Source: CAYYJM01 sp964471755 (GTDB lineage Bacteria; Planctomycetota; Planctomycetia; Gemmatales; Gemmataceae). Taken from it: a DNA stretch of 6,001 bases. Under the pieces are notes generated by a model. The model did no database searches. It worked only from the letters and a program-made list of their open reading frames with translations, and had not been told where the DNA came from. Shown piece by piece: positions 1 through 4,635 of the stretch. The translations under genes and the position numbers were made by a program. The stretch's first letter is position 1. Each line of letters opens with the position of its first letter. The stretch lies in assembly GCA_964471755.1 (NCBI GenBank), contig CAYYJM010000336.1, positions 1 to 6,001 on the forward strand. The letters are read 5' to 3'.

Positions 1-2
1 AG

Positions 3-1262
3 CGCGTGGCCATCCTCATCGGCATCACGGAGGCGCTGCACCATGTCCACTCGCTCGGCATCGTCCACCGCGACGTGAAGCCGGCCAACATCCTTGTTGA
101 CCGGCAGAATCGGCCTTATCTGGCCGACTTCGACATCGCCGCCTCGGAAACGGAATTGCTCCACGAACGGCCCAGCATCGTCGGCACCTATGCGTACATG
201 TCTCCCGAGCAAGTTCAGGGCGACAGCCACCTCGTCGATGCCCGGACCGATGTGTACAGCCTCGGTGTGGTGCTGTACGAGATCCTCACGGGCCGGGTTC
301 CCTTCCCGGGAACGACTCTGAGCGAATATCAGGACCAGATCCGGAATCGCCCGCCGCGTCCGCCCCGCACCATCGACGACACGATCCCGCCGGAACTGGA
401 GGCCATCTGCCTGAAGTGCCTGGCCAAGCTCCGCGAGGATCGCTACACGACGGCCGCCGACCTGGCCCGGGATCTGCGCACCTGGCAGGCCACCTTGGCG
501 GCCACGGTCCCGGTCACGCCGCCAGGGTTCAGTTCGTGGTGGAGGATCGCTCTTGCGGCCACCGTACTGCTGAGCCTCGGTCTATCGCTGCTGTTCGCTT
601 TTGGGTTTGGCTCGCCAGAACCGCGATCGAGCGACAGGACGCCCCGGGTGCAGGCCGTGCCGCAACCGGGAGTCTGGTTCAACCTGCTGGAGGAGGAGCC
701 GACCGTCGTCGTCCAGTCGGAACGCTTCGCCTGGCGGTACAATCCGGAGCGGAAGGAGGCGTGGTGGGACGCGAACGGAGATTGTCTGATACGCCTGGGA
801 ACGACGCAGAGCGACAATTATGAGATCGAGGCCGAGTTCGCACAGGCACGGATCGCCGGGCATCGCGGCATTTACCTCGGCCGGCCGCCAGCGAAGAGCG
901 ATGGCCCGGTTCTCACCCAGTGCAGCGCGGTTGTCGTGAGTGCTGATTCCATTCGGACGAACGATGTTGCCCTCTCACAGGAACTGATGACCATCCACGA
1001 ACCGGCCCGGGCGGTTCACGAGGCGATTCGGCTGGGGCCGCGTGTCCTGTTTTCGGATGTTGACCAGGAACGATTCACCCTCTCAGTCCGGGTGAAGGGA
1101 GGGCGGCTCATTCGGGCGAGTATGGGGACTCACAAAGAGTATCTTATCCCCGCGCCTTCCGACGCTGGTCCCCTGCTCGTCGGCGATTTCGGCGTCCTGT
1201 CGACTTCCGGTGCGTGCTGGCTTCTCAAGGCCCGTCTGAAACTCCACACCCCTGAGGATTGA
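3..1262 (+). CDS. Membrane-anchored Hanks-type Ser/Thr protein kinase, 5' end outside window
   Basis: Probably phosphorylates Ser/Thr of cytoplasmic partners in response to an extracytoplasmic signal. The frame is open to the left edge and begins inside the kinase domain, so the ATP-binding N-lobe lies outside the window; the GTG at 6 is an internal Val codon, not a start. Numbering from that codon: catalytic loop HRDVKPAN at 21-28, metal-binding triplet DFD at 41-43 (normally DFG), activation segment and MSPEQ at 65-69, then DVYSLGVVLYEILTGRVPF at 82-100 and the rest of the C-lobe to about 160. A membrane segment follows at about 180-202, preceded by WWR. Residues about 220-418 form an outer domain with alternating strands and an aromatic/Gly pattern, reminiscent of LamG/concanavalin-like beta-sandwiches; that fold is inferred. 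Asp and Lys of HRDVK are intact, so the enzyme is probably active. The next gene begins at the base after its stop codon. Confidence 0.93.
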   Translation, partial: RVAILIGITEALHHVHSLGIVHRDVKPANILVDRQNRPYLADFDIAASETELLHERPSIVGTYAYMSPEQVQGDSHLVDARTDVYSLGVVLYEILTGRVPFPGTTLSEYQDQIRNRPPRPPRTIDDTIPPELEAICLKCLAKLREDRYTTAADLARDLRTWQATLAATVPVTPPGFSSWWRIALAATVLLSLGLSLLFAFGFGSPEPRSSDRTPRVQAVPQPGVWFNLLEEEPTVVVQSERFAWRYNPERKEAWWDANGDCLIRLGTTQSDNYEIEAEFAQARIAGHRGIYLGRPPAKSDGPVLTQCSAVVVSADSIRTNDVALSQELMTIHEPARAVHEAIRLGPRVLFSDVDQERFTLSVRVKGGRLIRASMGTHKEYLIPAPSDAGPLLVGDFGVLSTSGACWLLKARLKLHTPED

Positions 1263-2171
1263 ATGCCCCACGACAACCCGAACCAGGTTCGGATCAGCCT
1301 GGAGATCACCGTCCCCGTCGGCGTGAGTGTGAACGTCGAGAGAGAACCCATCGTACCCGCTTTATCGTCCGGGAACCAAAGGTTGGCCGGAGATCCCATC
1401 GACCATCCGGACAACGGCGGAACCACCCTCGTCAAGCAAATCGGCACGCGGTGGTACCTGTGTTCGTACGGCACGGCGGGAGGTGGCCGCCACGCCTTCG
1501 TACGCGTCTACGAGGGCACGGTCCCCGACGAGCAGATCCCCGAGACGACCCCGCCTGAGGGGCTGGACACGGTCTGGGACCGCATCGTGGGTTCCGCCTG
1601 GCGCATCGATCTGGTGCCTCTGCCCGCCGGGGCCGGGCCTCCCTGGACCACCAAGAAAATCGCGGTCTGGGTGGACAATGGAACGACCTGCTCCCTACGC
1701 ATTATCCACACCTTCACACCGCAGTCCAGCGCCTACACCTACTGCGACGTGTACGGCCAGAAGATGGTGCCACAGAAGCTGACGGCGAAGGGCTGGTCGG
1801 TCCATCCCGAACGCTGGCAGTTCCGCATGGCCGACAGTTCGGACCGCTCTGGCTGTAACTGCGCGAGCCTGAACGGAACCTGGGTCCTGACGCGCGACGC
1901 CCAGGCTGGGGACGCTCTGACCTGGCACCAGCCGATGCCCGGTTCCTGTGTCGATCCCCGCAGGCCGAGTTGGTGGCGGCTTCTGTTCAATGGCCAGGAC
2001 GGCTTCTGGTATCTCGAATGTGTCACCGACCTGGCCCAGCCGGTTGGCACCACCATCGCGTACCGTCGCCATGAGAGCGCCTGGAATCCCCACGGGGCCA
2101 ACGAACTGGTCCTGATGACCCACCACGGATATTGCAATGTCCCCACATCCGTTACCCTCTATCCAGCCTGA
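1263..2171 (+). CDS. Hypothetical protein, 302 aa, with Cys-x-Cys/LNGT C-terminal module
   Basis: I cannot assign a function. ATG follows the kinase stop with no spacer, and GAGGA at 1254-1258 (4-nt spacing) serves as ribosome binding site, supporting this start and coupled translation. No signal peptide or membrane segment is apparent. The N-terminus (9-25) is a strand-rich ISLEITVPVGVSVNV stretch. The middle (about 55-185) is rich in aromatic residues and strand-like segments. The C-terminal part (about 185-302) has CNC at 198-200 followed by LNGTWVLTR, then SWWRLLF and FWYLECV segments, an AYRR strand, GANELVLM, and a closing CNVPTSVTLYPA. Cys occur at 67, 143, 161, 198, 200, 229, 253 and 291. 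From memory, similar modules that open with Cys-x-Cys and LNGT and close with P-x-x-VTL-x-P are common in planctomycete proteins of unknown role, often beside such genes; this is unverified. A structural or carbohydrate-binding role is possible but not shown. Confidence 0.85.
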   Translation: MPHDNPNQVRISLEITVPVGVSVNVEREPIVPALSSGNQRLAGDPIDHPDNGGTTLVKQIGTRWYLCSYGTAGGGRHAFVRVYEGTVPDEQIPETTPPEGLDTVWDRIVGSAWRIDLVPLPAGAGPPWTTKKIAVWVDNGTTCSLRIIHTFTPQSSAYTYCDVYGQKMVPQKLTAKGWSVHPERWQFRMADSSDRSGCNCASLNGTWVLTRDAQAGDALTWHQPMPGSCVDPRRPSWWRLLFNGQDGFWYLECVTDLAQPVGTTIAYRRHESAWNPHGANELVLMTHHGYCNVPTSVTLYPA

Positions 2172-4029
2172 GCCGGCCCGCGCTGGCTGCCTGTATCGAG
2201 GGGATCTGTCGCGGCAGGCCCCCCGAGCCCACGGGCTCGATCGGGGGCAGCCGGTCAACGTCTTCTCATGCGGATTTCATGGCGATTGCACCGAATCCCG
2301 CGTGGCCGACGGTGTCGCCTGCTGTGCCGTCTGCGAGCAGTACCAGCCCGCCGACGCGGCCCCGGACGCCGTTCCTTCGCCGCGAAACTCGGTCACGGCC
2401 ATGGTCGAGGCCCTTCGCCAGCCACCCCGAGACTGGCCGAAGGACTGGTCCTTCTGGGGGACGACTCTGGAGGCCCATCGTCGCCTCGCGGCCGAGTATG
2501 CGGCCAGCATCCCGCCCTATCCCGCTGACCGATATCGGGGGCGCGGCATCGTCATCCCGGGCGGAGGGCCCTTCTTTCCCGGTGTCTATGTGACGGTGCG
2601 GATGCTCCGCCACTTCGGCTGCGATCTGCCCATTGAGGTCTGGCATCACGGCAGCAACGAGCCGGTGGTTCGCCACTGGCTGGAGCCCTTCGGCGTTCGC
2701 TTCGTGGACACTGATCGGCACATGGACTCGACGGCCGAACCGCCCCGGCTTCGTGGCGGCTGGGCCAGTAAGCTCTACGTCCTGCTCCACTGCTCGTTCG
2801 AGGAGGTCCTGTTCCTCGACAGTGATTGCTACCCGGTCGGGGACGTGACCGCTCTGTTCGATCACAACACCACCGGGAGCATCCTCTGGCCCAACCCGTC
2901 GTTCGGCGACGGGTCGATTCACTGGTTCGTCTATCCCACCGAGCCCAGCGGCCAGCCGCCGGTCAATGGCGGAACCATCCTCCTCGACAAGGCCCGGTGC
3001 TGGAAGACGCTCGTCCTGACCCAGTGGTGGAACGACCACGCCGACTACGTCTACAGTCACGGCCTCGGAGACCAGGACGTGGTTCGCGGCGTCTGGCAGC
3101 AGCAGCGGCAGCCGTTCTCGCGCTTTGCCGACGCTCCGGCCCGCCATGACCGGTTCCAGGTGGATCTCGGCCCCGAGGGGCCGTTGTTCGTTCATCGTTT
3201 CAACGACAAGTTCCGCTTGCCCTGTCTGCCGATCCGCTCCTCGGCCCGCTCCAGTACCCCGCTGTATCGGACAGAATCCTTCCCGGGCGAGGCAGAGTAC
3301 GACTCGACTCTGCCGCAGGAAGCGGTGGCGTTTCAATCCTTTCGGCAGTTCCTCTGGCTGCTGGATCACGACCCGATGCGCTACCGGCCGGAGACCTGGG
3401 ATCAGCGGATCTGGGAGGAGACGGCCCTGTCCAATGCCTATCAGTTACCCGAGACGCTGCCGTCGGGGAGTCGAGTCATCGACATCGGCGCGCACATCGG
3501 TTCGTTCTCGCACCTGGCCCTGCGGCGCGGCGCGGCCCAGGTCTGGGCGTACGAGGTCGATGCCGACAACTTCGCCCAGTGCGCGACCAACCTCGTCCTC
3601 TGGGGTTCGCGAGTAATCCTGCGCAGCCAGGCGGTCTGGTCGCAGAGTGGTCGGGCCGGTTACCGGCCGCCGCCGAAGGATTTCAATGTCATCGGTCAGG
3701 TGACCCCCGATGGTGACGATGTCGAGACCATCGCCATCGACGCGGTCCTCGACGAGGTCTCCGAGGGCGGAGCCCATCCGATCCACCTTCTGAAACTCGA
3801 CTGCGAAGCGGCCGAGTGGCCGATTCTGTTCTCCGCCCGGCACCTGCGACGGTGTGAGAACCTCGTGGGCGAATATCACTGTGGGGACTGGCAAGGGAAG
3901 GATCGCGGACCGGACGATCTCTACCGACTGTTGAGCAGCCAGGGATTCACGGTCCGGACGCTACCCTTTACCGACCGTCTGGGCCTGTTCTGGGCGATCC
4001 GCATCGACTCAGACCCGAACACGTGCTGA
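2137..4029 (+). CDS. Bifunctional protein: Cys-rich leader, DXD glycosyltransferase, FkbM-type methyltransferase
   Basis: Probably transfers a sugar to a glycan or protein and methylates a product; neither substrate is known. Residues 18-66 are Cys-rich (C18, C45-x2-H48-x2-C51, C62-C63-x2-C66), possibly metal-binding. The glycosyltransferase part runs from about 135 to 360: GIVIPGGGPFFPG at 137-149, LPIEVWHHG at 164-172, K212, the DXD motif in LFLDSD (D228-D230) that would hold a metal and nucleotide sugar, NGGTILLDK at 277-285, GDQD at 311-314, and FVHRFNDK ending near 358. This resembles the putative mannosyltransferase (Mannosyl_trans3/MNN1) and GT8 groups. The methyltransferase part covers about 410-620: SAM motif VIDIGAHIGSF at 447-457, acidic E473 ending the next strand, and KLDCEAAEW around D555/E557, where FkbM proteins usually have an Asp-x-Glu-Gly core. 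It overlaps the preceding gene by 35 bases with only a weak GGA at 2127-2129 as ribosome binding site, so translation is probably coupled. No signal peptide; cytoplasmic. Confidence 0.9.
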   Translation: MSPHPLPSIQPEPARAGCLYRGDLSRQAPRAHGLDRGQPVNVFSCGFHGDCTESRVADGVACCAVCEQYQPADAAPDAVPSPRNSVTAMVEALRQPPRDWPKDWSFWGTTLEAHRRLAAEYAASIPPYPADRYRGRGIVIPGGGPFFPGVYVTVRMLRHFGCDLPIEVWHHGSNEPVVRHWLEPFGVRFVDTDRHMDSTAEPPRLRGGWASKLYVLLHCSFEEVLFLDSDCYPVGDVTALFDHNTTGSILWPNPSFGDGSIHWFVYPTEPSGQPPVNGGTILLDKARCWKTLVLTQWWNDHADYVYSHGLGDQDVVRGVWQQQRQPFSRFADAPARHDRFQVDLGPEGPLFVHRFNDKFRLPCLPIRSSARSSTPLYRTESFPGEAEYDSTLPQEAVAFQSFRQFLWLLDHDPMRYRPETWDQRIWEETALSNAYQLPETLPSGSRVIDIGAHIGSFSHLALRRGAAQVWAYEVDADNFAQCATNLVLWGSRVILRSQAVWSQSGRAGYRPPPKDFNVIGQVTPDGDDVETIAIDAVLDEVSEGGAHPIHLLKLDCEAAEWPILFSARHLRRCENLVGEYHCGDWQGKDRGPDDLYRLLSSQGFTVRTLPFTDRLGLFWAIRIDSDPNTC

Positions 4030-4067
4030 ACCGTTGATGGGAGATGGCGAAGTTTTTTCGGTTCTTT
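4028..4067 (+). terminator. Possible weak terminator hairpin after the three-gene run
   Basis: GAACCG at 4028-4033 is complementary to CGGTTC at 4059-4064, and TTT follows at 4065-4067. The loop is long (25 nt) and only contains a small CGAA/TTCG pairing, and the T run is short and interrupted by C. The position is right for ending the upstream transcript, but the strength is poor. It could equally be chance pairing. Confidence 0.22.
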
Positions 4068-4071
4068 CCCC

Positions 4072-4099
4072 TTGACACCGCTTCCGTGGCGTCTACGAT
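4072..4099 (+). promoter_or_regulatory. Sigma-70-like promoter for csrA and the ABC transporter
   Basis: A perfect -35 hexamer TTGACA (4072-4077) is followed after 16 bases by TACGAT (4094-4099), which matches 4 of 6 positions of TATAAT including the key A and T. It lies in the A/T-richer stretch just after the end of the upstream gene and points toward csrA. The predicted start of transcription is about 4105-4107. Planctomycete promoters are poorly characterised, so the consensus comparison is borrowed from other bacteria. Confidence 0.6.
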
Positions 4100-4105
4100 G
4101 AAATA

Positions 4106-4139
4106 ACACCGAATTCGCTCTTGACAGACGAAACGGTGT
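4106..4139 (+). repeat. Inverted repeat at the predicted transcript 5' end
   Basis: ACACCG at 4106-4111 pairs with CGGTGT at 4134-4139, and after a small internal loop TTCG at 4114-4117 pairs with CGAA at 4129-4132. This leaves an 11-base loop containing a second TTGACA at 4121-4126. It starts just downstream of the -10 box, so it could be an operator for a repressor or, in RNA, a 5'-terminal stem-loop protecting the transcript. No convincing -10 box follows the second TTGACA. Confidence 0.5.
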
Positions 4140-4190
4140 GACTGGTGATCGTGGCAAGGTTGCCCAACTCCCCACTCTTCGTCACCACGA

Positions 4191-4230
4191 AGGATGGAGA
4201 GGAACGGACGGATTCAACCGGATCCATTCT
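4191..4230 (+). promoter_or_regulatory. GGA cluster and hairpin in the csrA leader, possible CsrA binding region
   Basis: Six GGA trinucleotides occur within 31 bases, at 4192, 4196, 4201, 4206, 4210 and 4220, four of them in an A-N-GGA context. Bases 4191-4198 can pair with 4223-4230 over 8 base pairs (one G-U), leaving a 24-base loop that carries four of the GGA copies. CsrA dimers are known to bind GGA in loops of leader RNAs, and csrA follows about 200 bases downstream. Binding and autoregulation are inferred. Confidence 0.4.
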
Positions 4231-4422
4231 CCCTTTCCCACGATAACCGAGCGAACTCAGGTAGCTGCACGATGATGCTGCCGCCGACGAGAGTCGATCG
4301 TTCCTGGGGAAGTCTCGCGACCTCTCTCCAGTGCGAAAGCTCTTGCCGACTGCCCATCCCATCTGCCGGGCTGGCGTGTTGCCGCTCCGAAAACTACCGC
4401 CCCCAACCGCGAGAGTCTCGTC

Positions 4423-4428
4423 GAGAGG
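4423..4428 (+). promoter_or_regulatory. csrA ribosome binding site
   Basis: GAGAGG lies 6 bases before the GTG at 4435 and fixes that codon as the start, in agreement with the conserved N-terminus of the family. The second GTG at 4441 is internal. GAGAGGT (4423-4429) is perfectly complementary to ACCTCTC at 4320-4326, which could mask the site. Confidence 0.7.
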
Positions 4429-4434
4429 TGCCCC

Positions 4435-4635
4435 GTGCTTGTGCTCAGCCGCAAGATCGGCGAAGTGATCCACATCGGTGAGGACATCATCGTCACCGTC
4501 GTATCGGTGGACGGGAACAAGGTCCGCCTGGGCATTCAGGCTCCGCGCACGACGGCCGTGCTGCGGGGCGAACTCCTGCTCAAGCCCACGGACGCCCCCC
4601 TGGTCGCTGGCCTGTCCGTTCCGTCACAGGAATGA
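4435..4635 (+). CDS. csrA: Carbon storage regulator CsrA (RsmA), RNA-binding translational regulator
   Basis: Small dimeric RNA-binding protein that binds GGA-containing sites in mRNA leaders and changes translation or stability. The 66-residue length fits the family (about 60-70). The start is GTG, giving MLVLSRKIGEVIHIG, the family N-terminus with L4 and R6. IIVTVVSVDGNKVRLGIQAP (18-37) covers the central strands, and VLRGEL at 42-47 retains R44, the arginine known to be central to RNA binding. Compared with the E. coli VHREEI the neighbours differ (L43, G45). The C-terminal tail (about 50-66) is not conserved, as usual. The promoter at 4072-4099 with a long leader probably drives it. Its TGA overlaps the ATG of the sugar ABC transporter ATPase (ATGA), so the two are likely co-transcribed and translationally coupled. 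No fliW or flagellar gene, its partner in many bacteria, is visible here. Confidence 0.96.
   Translation: MLVLSRKIGEVIHIGEDIIVTVVSVDGNKVRLGIQAPRTTAVLRGELLLKPTDAPLVAGLSVPSQE
4624..4635 (+). promoter_or_regulatory. csrA/ABC transporter junction with GGA at the start codon
   Basis: ACAGGAATGA spans the last csrA codons and the start of the transporter gene: stop TGA at 4633-4635 and start ATG at 4632-4634 overlap. The only purine-rich ribosome binding candidate (AGGA, 4628-4631) directly abuts the ATG, too close for normal use, so initiation probably depends on ribosomes finishing csrA. ACA-GGA-AUG also resembles the CsrA site consensus (ACARGGAUG, with one shifted base), so CsrA could block this start. 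That last point is inference. Confidence 0.4.

Larger units (their letters stand above)
4030..4434 (+). promoter_or_regulatory. 405-base intergenic region: csrA promoter and long 5' leader
   Basis: No convincing gene is present here. Open frames exist on both strands (for example 4194-4481 on +, and 4093-4473 on -), but they overlap csrA, have no recognisable domains and lack good start signals. The left part (4044-4117) is clearly richer in A/T than the coding DNA around it, as expected for a promoter. From the predicted transcript start near 4106 to the csrA start is about 330 nt, long for a bacterial leader. Within it are the inverted repeat at 4106-4139, the GGA cluster at 4191-4230, a CGAC-GAGA-GTCG tetraloop hairpin at 4285-4296, a hairpin at 4306-4327, and the csrA ribosome binding site. 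A small RNA starting at the same promoter cannot be excluded. Confidence 0.6.

Noticed and set aside
6..8. GTG as the true start of the kinase
   Set aside because: The protein would lack the whole ATP-binding lobe, and the frame is open upstream to the window edge, so the gene simply begins outside.
2266..3369. 367-codon open frame on the minus strand
   Set aside because: It lies fully inside the glycosyltransferase gene, shows no domain or motif, and is the expected shadow of high-G+C coding sequence.
4121..4149. Second promoter using TTGACA at 4121-4126
   Set aside because: At 16-18 bases downstream the sequence is TGGTGAT-like, without a usable -10 box. The hexamer is better explained as the loop of the inverted repeat.
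4410..4420. Palindrome CGAGAGTCTCG before csrA
   Set aside because: It is only 11 bases, with at most a 4-bp stem over a 3-base loop. It is too small to call an operator or hairpin with confidence.
4093..4473. 126-codon minus-strand frame across the intergenic region
   Set aside because: It runs through the promoter and the csrA start, has no recognisable similarity and no supporting start signals.
4194..4481. 95-codon plus-strand frame in the csrA leader
   Set aside because: Its composition is Arg/Ser-rich without domains, it overlaps csrA out of frame, and its start is not preceded by a convincing spaced ribosome binding site. The GGA cluster here is better read as RNA signal.
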